Below, in pieces: positions 29,172 through 39,222 of a stretch of 64,000 bases of DNA (within the stretch, counting starts at the first letter, position 1; every line of letters begins with the position of its first letter). This stretch comes from Odontesthes bonariensis. Its lineage: Eukaryota > Chordata > Actinopteri > Atheriniformes > Atherinopsidae. The notes under the pieces are model-generated. The model saw only the letters and a program-made list of their open reading frames with translations, did no database searches and was not told the origin of the DNA. The DNA is taken from assembly GCF_027942865.1 (NCBI RefSeq), contig NC_134522.1, forward strand, positions 29,933,349-29,997,348, given 5' to 3'. The position numbers and the translations under genes were made by a program.

Positions 29172-29491
29172 GTTGAGAATGATGATAACTGGAGCAGCGA
29201 GTCTGAATTTATGGAACACATCGTGTGCTCCACTAAGCGGGAGAGCATTTAATTTGCTCTGGACACAGAGACAAGAGCCAATGTTAAAGCTACAAATTGT
29301 AAATAACAACACATTTATTCGTGTCCCTGCCCTCTCTTTCCTCATTTGTTTCACGGGGGTGCTGCACAGCCGCGGGGTCTTTAAGAATTGAAGATTCTAA
29401 ATGTGACGTCACGAGCTACCAAAGCTACCAAAACAAATTCTCAAGCGAAGCTTCTCCAGCGGAGGTCGCTCTTGGTGTACACGCAGCATAA

Positions 29492-30308
29492 CCAGTGTTG
29501 GTCTCCCCTGATTACACTCGGAGATTAAAATAGGAGGTTCTTACTGTAGAGGAGTGACTTTAACCTCCACCTCTCTTTATAAACTGCAGCAAGCTCAAGT
29601 ATGTTTGATCAGAGGTGGCTGCATATCATTGTTGAATATTAAAACTCTATAATGGCTCAGATATTTGTAGTTCCTGTGGGATCACCTGGTTGGCTTGATA
29701 TGAAATATCCCCATTTAATACACAAAATACCACTAAAGACCTAAATAAAGCTCAAATACAAGGGCTTTTAGTTTCTGTTCAAATTGTAGTTTGAAAAAGA
29801 AACAGGCCCATAATCATGGAATTACTATGGTTCAGTCTGTTCAGTATAAGTTCATTTCAGACTGAAAAAGAAACCTTGTTATTATCAGATATCTGCTTTA
29901 ATGATCAAGTAGCCAAAGTTTTCAGAGCATTGCAGCCTGTGAGGTTCAGGAATAATGACCAACATTTACATTATGTCCTCATTCAGCTGTTTTTAGTTTG
30001 CAGCACATCAGTGTGTTAGTTTCATCCAAACAGGTGATCCAGGAAGTTGATGGAAAAAAGTTTCAGACTGGACAAACACCAGGGTTTGGGCTTCAGTTCA
30101 GCTCTTTGTTATTTCAGTAATATTCATACAGTAAGGTGGCGCAGTATGTCTGTAGTGTATTGTGTTACTTTGAAAGGAGAACAATGCTCGAAGGCCCCGC
30201 CCACCTAAAAGCACATTTCCTGATGGATAAGAGCCCTGACATGAAAGCTGAATAATCAACTGAACTGCAAACAAGGCAGCAATAACAAGGATGTCCTTAG
30301 ATTCAGCC
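29492..30308. other. TRBV 5' flank, otherwise unassigned
   Basis: No coding feature. It lies between Harbinger-A and the V leader and probably carries the V promoter. ATTTCCTGATGG and a Harbinger-free single-copy look are noted, but no conserved decamer was identified. Confidence 0.35.
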
Positions 30309-30646
30309 ATGAAACACCACATGATCATCACAGGCTTCTGTGACCTTTCATCTTATGTGGGTCTCAGGTAATGAACCAAATGTGGTTTTATCATTTTTTC
30401 AAATGAAACACTATTAGAACAGTTGTCAGTTTTTGATTTATCCTTCACTGTATATTGTTATATGTTTGCTGTTTGTGCTTTTCCACAGGTTCCTCACTCA
30501 GTGACAAAGTCAGCCAGACTCCACCTGATCTGTACAAAGAAGAGAAGCAAACAGCTCAAATCCACTGCTCACACTCTATTGACAACTATGATATAATCCT
30601 CTGGTACAAGCAATCAAACACACACCTGCAGTTCCTTGGATACTTG
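30309..30646 (+). pseudogene. T-cell receptor beta-type V segment, 5' part
   Basis: A leader exon candidate (ATG 30,309 to donor at 30,367) and a V exon from 30,489 (acceptor TTTTCCACAG). The V exon reads SDKVSQTPPDLYKEEKQTAQ, IHCSHSI with the first invariant Cys, and ILWYKQ with the conserved Trp, then FLGYLC, where it stops matching a V domain. A TG-starting LTR begins at exactly that point (30,647), so the segment was cut by a retrotransposon. Leader and V exon do not join in frame as drawn (the leader leaves two bases while the V exon needs one), which suggests an additional indel. No recombination signal follows. Confidence 0.75.
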
Positions 30647-32065
30647 TGTAACGGGTGTAAAGTGTTGATTCCACTTCCACAGTGACTGCCAATCATATTT
30701 GCTGTTGTTCGTGTATCTTGGATGCTCACTGGTCGGCAGGGCTCTCCTTGGTACATAAATATGGGCTGTGATACATGCGCATATGGAAACTGTATTTAAT
30801 TTAATAATGCAGTTAGCATTATTATTATTTGTATATCATGCTCAGCAAGATGGCGACAACATTGGATTTAGCGGCAGTATAGCGATCTCTATTGGTCAAA
30901 CTGAAATTCTACACTGTCGTAAAAATGCCCACCTGTACACACCCACTAACTAACCATCGTGGCGAATGCTGCCGTTGTGTTATTTAGTCAGTGCAGTTAG
31001 GTCATCTGATTCACAAGTGTAGACTGCCCACGTAAGATACTATAATCAGAGATTTTCTGAAGAGAGAACTCAAGATAATATGCTATAATCCTGTTGCTGG
31101 AGGAAGTGGCCGGGGACAGCTCGTCTGGGTTTCTCTGCTCAGGCTGCTGTCCCCGCGACCCGATCCCCGGACAAGCGGCAGATAATGGATGTATGGATGG
31201 ACTGTTGCTGATCTTGAATGGGATTCTTCCCTCATCATGGTATATTCGTGGAGTGATTCCTTTGTATTAGCAGACACTTACAAAAGTTACATCTTAGACA
31301 GATGCGCGCAAGCACTACCAACACAAGCCGCAATAAACGCAGACTAGCTCTACACTATTCCGATTACAATCACAAATTAATCAATTTTCATTTGTAGATA
31401 ACAATTCTTGTTCGGATCAAAACGCTATTTTTATTCTAATCAGGTCAGTCTGTGTATTTCTGAAGCTAGGCTACGTCTCGAACTCAGGAGGAATTAGAGC
31501 ACCATCATCACCTGTCTCTTTACGATCTAAAACGCAGATCACTATGGTAGATGAACAAGATCACGCTTGGAGAAATTTCACAAAGATGGGAAGTGCCAAC
31601 ATCAAACGTTTCATATTCAGTCTGTGAAAGGCAGATTATGAAACGCTTTGTGTTAGCTCTTCAACGCAAGCGAACACATAGCTACAACTACAGCTAGCAA
31701 ACAGTACCTAGCTAAGTGCCGTAAACACAAACGACTCTTCTCGCACATCACGACACTTCAGAAGCGGGTCGCTCCTGCCGAAGTTACATATGGGATTTTC
31801 AGCAAACAGACCCCTGCTGGGAGCAAGACAGGCTTCATTCGCTTACTATTGACTTGTTTAGCCTTTGTTAAACTCCTGAAGGCTATAATTTTAGGTGAAA
31901 ATGCTACCTAGTGCCCCTTTAAGCTGTGCCGAACGAGTACTGTGCTTGACCGTGAGCTTACCAGTCCAATGCTTTATCATTATTCAGGCAATAAAAGTCC
32001 AGTCCTGAAGTTAAGAGTGTCGGTCCTTCTTAAAAAAGCTTAACACAATGCAGACAACGGTTACA
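30647..32065 (+). mobile_element. LTR of a retrotransposon inserted in the TRBV exon
   Basis: The segment starts TGTAAC and ends GTTACA (32,065), so its ends are mutually inverted as LTR ends are. It contains GGCAATAAAAGTCC (polyadenylation signal) near 32,000, in the last 5% of the LTR. It is followed by a primer binding site. At 1.4 kb it is a long LTR. No second LTR is present before the right-arm boundary at 32,699, so the element is truncated and has no testable target duplication. Confidence 0.6.
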
Positions 32066-32066
32066 A

Positions 32067-32300
32067 TGGTGCCGCGACCTACTCCAGGATTCTTCATGTC
32101 GGGAGAGAGATCATCGTTTCCCGGGGAAAACTACCGTGGTTGCAGCTGCGTCATTGAAGCACGCCATTGTTTGTTTGGTGCAGTGTCACCCTTTCGCCAG
32201 CAGGTGGGCGGGAGTTTTTTTTTTTTTTGTGACAGCAGGGGTCAATTTCTTCACTGTTTGCCCATACTGAAGTGAGGTTTTGACATTTTGTCACCTGTGA
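32067..32300 (+). mobile_element. Primer binding site and leader of the truncated LTR element
   Basis: TGGTGCCGCGACCTACTCC begins two bases after the LTR, as expected for a tRNA primer site. About 230 bp of leader follows with no recognisable gag. Confidence 0.5.
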
Positions 32301-32699
32301 GTGATTTGAGCATTATTTTATTTGTTTTTGTTTATTTCAACTCATTTTGGTGTGTTTTATTTGTGTTTGTTGGATTGTTGGCTGTGTGCCTTCAGTCTCA
32401 ATGATTTAATTTTTTTTATAGGTGCATATATTCAGACACTTGTCTACTACTCAGGTGCATGTCCCTTGCAGATCTGACGCTGTGACGCTTTGCGGTAAGA
32501 CGTGTTGCATCACTTCCTGTTACCTTGCGCGTGCACTGTGGAATTTTCTTGCTCCGCTTGGAGTACTGATAATCACTTTATTTCGATCTATAACTTACAC
32601 AATTTTGCATAGTTAAACTCTATAGCTTACCGTTCTGTTCAAACATACTCCTACAGATCTTTATTCTCACTTTTTAACGGTGTGTCTGGTTCTCTAGCG
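32301..32699. other. Unassigned sequence up to the right-arm boundary
   Basis: No recognised feature. The last eight bases, CTCTAGCG, abut the hAT-2 terminus and do not match its target duplication. Confidence 0.5.
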
Positions 32700-33139
32700 C
32701 AGTGGTTCTCAACCTTTTTGGGGTCCTGGACCCCCTGCATATTTTTGATCAACCCCGAGGAACCCCACCCCCCGCCCAATCTGGAGGGTGGGGTGCGATT
32801 TGATAGAAACAGCAGAAACTGTATTTTACATTGCATTTTGGCATTTATTCACTCTTTGAGCCAAATATGAGCTTTCTATAGCAACTTCCAAAAAAATCAT
32901 AAGTAACACAACAGCATGCCATTTCCAGAAATATCACATGTAAGAAAACATTTATGCAGCATCTTCTGAACTTTCAGATATGGTAAAAAAAAAAAAAAAA
33001 ATATTTATACAGTAGCTTTCAGGAACATGAATGTCATAAAACTATGTTTTTACGCACTCTATAACAAAAAACATACATAAGTATGAAATCTCAATGAATA
33101 TCATAGAATTAAGTCTTAGTTTTATCAGTAGAGGCAGAT

Positions 33140-33199
<60 letters not shown>
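33140..33199. repeat. (TG)n microsatellite inside right-arm hAT-2
   Basis: A pure TG run of about 30 units. It is the counterpart of the 24-unit (CA)n in the left arm. Confidence 0.95.
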
Positions 33200-33202
<3 letters not shown>

Positions 33203-33278
33203 ACTATCAAAGCAAAGCATCCTCATTTCTTTTGTTGCGTCACTTGGGTGTGGTGTGGTGAGGTGCGCTGTGTAACAG

Positions 33279-34272
33279 TTAGTGAGACACTTGGACTTGT
33301 CTGCCACTCATGAGTTTCTGTAACATGGGTTGAATAGTGGCAACAGCTGTAATGATACTCCTCTCCAGTTGAAGTCTGTTTCTCTGTTTAGTCTTTATGT
33401 GTGTTAGAGCTGAGAAAGTGACCTCACACAAGTATGTCGACCCAAATGGCTGCAAGTGGTAGAGAGCCTCTTTTGCAAGCTCTGGGTACTCGTTCTCCAC
33501 ACAGCACCAAATCTGTGTCAGTGAGGTTTCTGAAAACTTCAGTCTGAAGCCACTGTCTGAAGACAGATCAATGAGGCTCTCATGGAGTTGCTCTGGTGTG
33601 TTCAACTATATCGTTGACCGTGTCATCTTTGAAACGAGCAAACATGACCAACTGGGCTTCTCCACTCACATCAGTAGACTCTTCTAACTGTATAGCAAAA
33701 GATCCCGCTGTTTTAAGTTTGTCGGTCACCTGCTGGACAATGTCGCCCGCCATTTCATCCACCCTGCGGCATACAGTGTCGTTCGACAGCGGTACTGATT
33801 GGATTGCATCTGCGGCTTTTTTATCCACCATGGTCTCAGCTAGGATAGCTGCAGCTGGTGCAATTAGCTCCTCAGCTATTGTATATGGCTTTTTAGCTTT
33901 GGCGAGAAGCAAAGCTACCTGGTAGGAAGCTTGAAGGGAAGTTGCTGATGTCTGACTCGCGGCACACATGTGATTTTGCGCCCCCTTGAACTCCAATTTC
34001 CGCGTGAAAAAGTCCGCGGTCTTGCCCACTGACGATGGGTGCCTGGTGCTCAGATGCCGCTGCATGTGTGCCGGTTTCATGGCGTGATTTGAGAGTACCT
34101 CTCCACATAAAAAACACAGAGGCTGCTGAGGGTCCGAATCAGTTGCTGTAAATCCAAATATGATGTATTCCTCTTTATAAAGTCTCTTTTTGTTGTCCGT
34201 TTTCTTTTTCTTTTCTGGTGGCGCTTTGTCCGAAGCGAGCAGTCTTTCTTTTAATTTGAGCCATCTCTCCAT
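33279..34272 (-). pseudogene. hAT-2 transposase with central deletion, right arm
   Basis: The N-terminal frame (34,272-33,580) matches residues 1-226 of the left-arm protein and then runs into a frameshifted junction. The C-terminal piece (33,605-33,279) matches the last 105 residues. The missing DNA (15,850-16,707 in left-arm coordinates) removes the second catalytic Asp and the middle of the core. A further small change deletes one residue near the N-terminus (FTRKLEFKG versus FTRKFSEFKG). It is non-functional but should still be recognised in trans through its termini. Confidence 0.9.
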
Positions 34273-34681
34273 GTTGTCAAGTCGTATTTTTCTTTTTCTT
34301 TTTCTTCTTTTTCTTTGTTTCTATTTTATCATCAAAGTCCGTCTCTATTATTATCTCCGTTATTTTATTTTACATTAGCTTAATTTCAAGCGCGAACTCG
34401 AACCTAGCAAGCTAACGAGTTTTACCACACAAGCTTCCTGCAAATATTTCGCAATAAAAGCATTATTAAGAAATGAACGGTGTATGCCCAGTGAAACACT
34501 AGGAGGCTCATAATTGGAAAGGGATGCAGATCCTGTTAACTTTGTATCAACGATATCAACAATAAATGTCATAGGATCTTTTTAAAGATTTGTTTTATTT
34601 TCATGGACCCCTTTTCACGGACCCCTTGCAATTTCACCACGGACCTCTAGGGGTCCGCGGACCCCCGGTTGAGAATCACTG

Positions 34682-34966
34682 GTCTACATTATGTAAACCA
34701 GGTACAGGCCCATCCTGGTTAATAGCCCCCAGGATGTTGGCCACCTGCACTACATCTGGACACAATAGTTTGTATGTCAGTTATTGGCTTATTCACATTC
34801 TCCTATTGTCAAAGTAATTACACCTGTAAGCACTCAGAGGAATTTTGGTATGGTCTAAGTGTAGCTTACACTTAAGCTCTGAATAAAGCAACTGTGTATT
34901 GTTTAGTTAAACCAAGCTCTTTATTAAAAAAGACAAAAGTACAAAGTACAAAAGTAAACCGAAAAA
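34682..34966. repeat. 170-bp repeat unit, right-arm copy
   Basis: The inverted equivalent of 14,482-14,766, including the tandem-unit sequence. Only one unit is present here because the arm ends at the hAT-2 terminus. Confidence 0.7.
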
Positions 34967-36186
34967 TCACTTTGGTGGTTGAGCTGCATTCCGGCCCGCG
35001 AACGCCTGTACAAGCGGGCCCAGCACTCCCAGAAAGCCTTGGTTGAAGTCAGCAGCAGCAGCAGCAGCCGCAGCCTCTTCCTGCCTTTCTTGCTGCCTTG
35101 CTTCCCGTTCTTGCCTCCTTGCTTCTTTTGTGTCCTCCAGAAGCAACTGGAAGTGGCGTTCACGCTGTGTCAGCATCCTCTCCTGGTTCCTCTCGTCAGC
35201 TCCCATCATGTCACGCAGGACATTGCTGTTTTCCTGAAACAGGCTCCTTTTTCTCTTCCCTAGTCAAAATGAAGGAAAATGTAAATGAGAGGTAGTTGAC
35301 CAAAGTGGTGAAAATATAGTACAGAAAGACTTTTAAATAGAAGCTACATGGTGTGCCATTTCTTTATTCTTACCAGAACGTGGAGTGGTAGCAGGAGTTG
35401 CCTCAGATGCGACAGGTGTCGACGCCAGTGTTGGTGCCGGTGGAATAGCAGCTGTTGCCTCAGCTGCAGATTGTCGGTTCTGAAGCCTGCGGGATTGGAG
35501 GATCTTCGCTGACCCCAGCAACCGAACACTCATCGGTTGCACAAACCAAGTCTTGAGGGAAAAAAAATAAAAAGTGTGAACATACGAAAGCATACACGTA
35601 ACCGCATAGGTGAGACACTGTGCTAGCCTTCCAAAACAGCGTTGTTTGCTAGTTCACTCAGAACAACTTACATGAGACACCTGTGTAACTTAGACAAGTT
35701 AAATACTGAACATGTATTTGTTGAGATATAAGCGTTGAACCAAGGGGATAAGAACAACACTTACCATTTTCCATCGCCTCCAACAAAGATGTTGCCGTAT
35801 CCACGCCACTCTCCTTCCCCCGGTTCGCCGGGCGGTGCCCGTAAATGCCGTCCATTTGGTCGAACCACTTCCATGTCTTTTGGTTTGACCCACTCCGGCT
35901 GTTGTGGTCCTTTACCTTGCCGGTAATCGCTCTTCAGCTTCTTCAGTTTGTCTCGGCACTGCTGAGAAATCCGGTGATAGCCATGGCTAGCCATCAGCTT
36001 GGCTATATCCTGGAACACCTTCTCATTTCTTGTTGCTCCGTCCAGTTCCTTCTTTATGCGGTCCTCGGCCACCACACACAGAAAGGTCTGCACCTCGCTC
36101 ATGGTCCATAGGTTGGCTTTTCTTTTCTGGTCTTCCATCTTCGCAATTCTGTTTATTCTCTGTTGCTCTCGCAGGTGTGTTTTCAT
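34967..36186 (-). CDS. Myb/SANT-like protein of Harbinger-type element, right arm
   Basis: The inverted duplicate of 13,242-14,481. Exon 1 (36,186-35,765) encodes the same Myb/SANT domain with substitutions such as Asn-to-Ile at HRISQQCRDK. Exon 2 is shortened by an in-frame-sized deletion after EPTF-equivalent sequence. Exon 3 ends at 34,967 with one QQER unit fewer. No premature stop is seen in exons 1 and 3. The first exon junction has the same ambiguity as the left copy. Whether either copy is expressed cannot be told from sequence. Confidence 0.65.
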
Positions 36187-36437
36187 GCGGCAGGTGATTA
36201 TTTAAAGCTCCCCGAGCTTTGTTGCGTGTATGACGTAATTTCACCTGACCAATCAGTGGACAGCACTGATCACGTGACGTTTCAGTACCGACTAGACCCA
36301 CCTCTGAAGAAGGTACAAGCCGCTACTAAAAATCGTAACGGGTCCCACCTTCAACCCGCAATGGAAAAGCTCCCAATCAGGGTAGAGTTGTACCGTGTAG
36401 AGCCTTACCAGTACGAAAATGTTCGGTGGAAAAGGGG
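36187..36437. promoter_or_regulatory. 5' flank of right-arm Myb/SANT gene
   Basis: The inverted equivalent of 12,991-13,241. The CACGTGACGT-type motif is kept here as ATCACGTGACG. AAAAGGGG at 36,430-36,437 is the hAT-1 target duplication. Confidence 0.4.
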
Positions 36438-36676
36438 TAGGGCTGGGCGATATGGAAAAAAATGTTATCACGATAGTTTTTTCCATATTGATCGATCTCG
36501 ATTCTTATCACGATATGTAGTTTTTGCAGATGCTGCCAGTGTGAGGGACATCCTGAAGCTTAAGAAACAAGAGATTCACTGAAACTTTATAATAAAGTTT
36601 AATAACATAAAAAAAATGCCTTCCAATAATGAGCACAAAATGCTTTCGCTCATACAGAATTAAAAAAAAAAAATTA

Positions 36677-37018
36677 TTAAATAATAATAATCTCAAATAT
36701 TTGTTGAGGCAGTACCAAACCAAACTCTGGGAAGTATGCTGTCTGTAAGCATTGGCTGTGTAGAGCCCACTCCTCGTCAATGAAATGAATCGTGAGACTC
36801 ATATATGGCTCCGATGTACGGCTAGACCATAGATCGGTGGTGGTGGCAAAGTATTTAATATCATTCAGATGAATTTCCACCTTACGACGGCATTCATCAT
36901 AAACCTGTGGCATCGCCGTCCGAGAAAAGTATTTTCTACCAGGGAGCACGTACCTGGGGTCTAACACTTTGATCAGTTTCCAGAAGCCTTCTTTTTCCAC
37001 TGTGTTCAGGGGCATCAT
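36677..37018 (-). pseudogene. hAT-1 transposase core fragment, right arm
   Basis: Continues through FATTTDLWSSRTSEPYMSL, with the first catalytic Asp, into IHFIDEEWALHSQCLQTAYF before the internal deletion. The left arm lost this reading by a 1-base deletion, so the right arm keeps the older frame. Confidence 0.8.
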
Positions 37019-37108
37019 ATCTTTAGCGAGGCAATAAGTGATAGCGCTCGTTATAGTTTTGCTCCGCTTTGACTGTTTTTCATACGGGGCAATGGCTGCA
37101 AAGCACGA

Positions 37109-37459
37109 CTAGATGGATTGTTGTTTATTGATGCTGCCGGGCGACGTGTGTGTGTGTAGCTTAGCTGTGTGTGTGGTTGTGCCTGCTTGAGCCCGCAGTG
37201 TCACACTCTCTGTGTAGTTAGTGGGGTGGTGCCGTTTCAGGTGATTGAAAAGGTTAGTCGTATTCCCCGTCCTGAATGGTACTCCCCACCGGCATATTTT
37301 GCAGACCGGCTTCGCCTGTTCCTGGTCGCTTTTGCCATAACCAAACCATGTCCACACAGCTGACGTGGTGTGACCTTTTTTATCAACAATGTCTTCGAGT
37401 AAGGTGTCGCTTTCATGTTCGCCAATAGTTTCACGGTCCTCAACTTCAGTTTCGCTCAT
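37109..37459 (-). pseudogene. BED finger of hAT-1 transposase, right arm
   Basis: 116 codons including VCKICRW and HLKRHH. It differs from the left arm by several substitutions (for example Gly for Val after RWG), and the frame runs slightly further. It is separated from the core fragment by a frame break, as in the left arm. Confidence 0.8.
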
Positions 37460-37716
37460 TTTTTACTTCTTTCCCTTTCTCCCTCTGTCTTAGGCTCACT
37501 CTGTTTGCAATGGTAGCCACGCTGCTCGCTCGTGGGCGTGTCCTACCGGCATACAGCAGCTGGCAAACTGATACTGGTGTTGTTGCGCGGCGCCTAGGCC
37601 TACTTTTTAAAATGTCATATCGAATAATATGTCCTAAGTATATTATCGAAATTGATCAAAATTTTATCGCGATCCCGAACCAAGATCAAATTATCGCCCA
37701 GCCCTAAAAAGGGGCA

Positions 37717-37807
37717 TAAGGCGCCAGACTCAAGGCTTCATTCCTTCCTTAGCACAGGGACTTCTGGTCTCCCAAAGGAGACGAGGGTTCAAATCCCACT
37801 CCTGACA
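37717..37807 (+). pseudogene. tRNA-Leu(CAA) fragment, right arm
   Basis: The counterpart of 11,653-11,743: anticodon loop GACTCAAGG, intron, variable and T arms present, D-arm and 5' acceptor absent. It keeps GGCGCCAG where the left arm has GGTGCC-type change. Confidence 0.8.
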
Positions 37808-38521
37808 TTAATTTCATTCTTACATCTTACTTGCATATTAGAAGACCATGAAGAAAGCCATGTCAGGCCATGGTGAAAAAGGGCATTTATCTCTGAAGAC
37901 GGGCCTTCAGTTCCTCCATTAACATACACAATTCTGATGTGCGATGAGGCAGTTCTCCTGCAACATTAAGCTCTTTTCCACTAGTACTTACTCACAACCA
38001 CCTCAATGTGGGTGGGGTCGTTATAGCAAGGAAGTCCAAAAGTCCTGTGATGTCAGTCTTATGTGACACAAACATGACACAACAATTTAGGACATCGAGG
38101 CGAAGGTTTACCTGCTGCTTGGTCTATGTCTTTGCGTCTAGCAATCCACCTCATTGACGATCACAGAATACATAAAATCCAACTGTTGCTGTTGCTGGTT
38201 CTTGTTAAGGAGTGGCTTTCATGACTCATACAGTGACATCACTCCCTGGCCAATCAGTTGCCTGCAGTCTCTAGATGTCACATTTTCGGCACGACTCAAC
38301 TCGACCACGACCGAGTAGGTGCTAAAAATGTACCACCTGGTGCCAGGAGGTATTACCTCATGGAAAACCCTAACAGCTGAGTGGAATCCAGTCGAGTGGA
38401 GTAGGTAGAGTTTGAAAAGGGAGGAATGTGTTCCGATGTCATTCTAAATCTCAGAAAGTTTACTTAGGCTTGTTTTATCTCTTCTTTTTATTCGGAAGGC
38501 ATGTTTTATAACATGTAAATA
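37808..38521. repeat. Duplicated repeat unit flanking tRNA genes (copy 3, inverted)
   Basis: The inverted equivalent of 10,938-11,652, with the uninterrupted ERV target site CTTGCATATTAGAAG at 37,830. Confidence 0.65.
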
Positions 38522-38594
38522 GCCTGGCTAGCTCAGTCAGTAGAGAATGAGACTCTTAATCTCAGGGTAACGGGTTCGAGCCCCATGTTGGGCG
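38522..38594 (+). tRNA. tRNA-Lys(CTT), right arm, diverged
   Basis: The 73-nt counterpart of 10,865-10,937 with anticodon CTT and an intact B-box GGTTCGAGCC. Changes are T for C at acceptor position 4 (still able to wobble-pair with G69), TCAGTAGAGAATG in the D-arm, and AACGGG in the T-stem. It is foldable but weaker than the left copy, so it may be a decaying duplicate. Confidence 0.75.
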
Positions 38595-39123
38595 TAACAG
38601 TTTTAATAATCAACAGATTTTTCATCCAGCACTTAAAGTCAAAGTTCAGCTCTGTTACCACCATCACAGCGTCCTCAGTGGTGCCTCTTTGAATGATCAC
38701 AGACCTCCTGAAATGCACTATATGAATCAAAAACATTCAAACTTGCGCAAGAACATTATGTTTACCTTTCTTTGGGCTCATGTCATTTCTGTATTCCCTT
38801 TTTGCTCAAGTATGACCATTCACTTTAAAACAAAAGAAGGAAAATCTGAATAACGACCCATGGCCTCTGGCCCTCTCTTGCATTCATTACTCATCCAGTG
38901 ACATCACTCCCTGGCCAATCAGTGGCCTGCAGTCTGTAGACGTCACATTTTCGGCTCGACTCAACTCGTATCCTTGCCGTGTAGGTGCTAAAAATGTACC
39001 TGCTACCAGCTGTTACTCCCTCATGGAAGACCCTAAAACCTGAGTCGAATATAGTCAAGTGGAGTAGCGTTTTGCATTTTGGTTCACGTTTGTCGTATTT
39101 TACACAGTCAGGGAAATAATGGT
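38595..39123. repeat. Right-arm repeat flank between tRNA-Lys and tRNA-Leu
   Basis: The inverted equivalent of 7,081-7,484 joined to 10,741-10,864. It shows the empty site of the left-arm LINE at about 38,724. Confidence 0.65.
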
Positions 39124-39222
39124 GTCAGAATGATCGGGGATGTCTAAGGTGCCAGACTCAAGGTTTCATTCCTTCCTTAGCACAGGGACTTCTGGTCTCC
39201 CAAAGGAGACATGGGTTCAAAT

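Larger units (their letters stand above)
23547..29488. mobile_element. Harbinger-A: near-complete PIF/Harbinger transposon
   Basis: Terminal inverted repeats TGCTGCGTGTACACCAAGAG (23,547) and the complement ending at 29,488 are flanked by TAA on both sides (23,544-23,546; 29,489-29,491), the 3-bp target duplication expected for the superfamily. Inside are a MADF-domain partner gene (plus strand) and an intact transposase (minus strand) in convergent order, plus a 1.7 kb hAT element in the partner's intron. A 0.7 kb deletion derivative with the same ends is at 50,540-51,242. Confidence 0.93.
32700..34681 (-). mobile_element. hAT-2: internally deleted copy, right arm
   Basis: The inverted counterpart of 14,767-17,592, 844 bp shorter. 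Its 5' end is followed by GTCTACAT (34,682-34,689), the complement of the left-arm duplication ATGTAGAC. Its 3' end at 32,700 is preceded by CTCTAGCG instead. The deletion joins GTTGAACACA to CCAGAGCAAC, where short ACA/CA matches exist in the intact copy. Confidence 0.93.
36438..37706 (-). mobile_element. hAT-1: internally deleted BED-type hAT element, right arm
   Basis: Termini TAGGGCTGGGCGAT and its complement, with perfect AAAAGGGG duplications at 36,430-36,437 and 37,707-37,714. It is 1,269 bp, slightly longer than the left copy. It gives the cleaner reference for the target duplication. Confidence 0.92.

Noticed and set aside
29172..29354. N-terminal extension of the Harbinger-A transposase
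   Set aside because: Open but unlike the family and overlapping the subterminal repeat. The Met at 29,171 gives the usual start.
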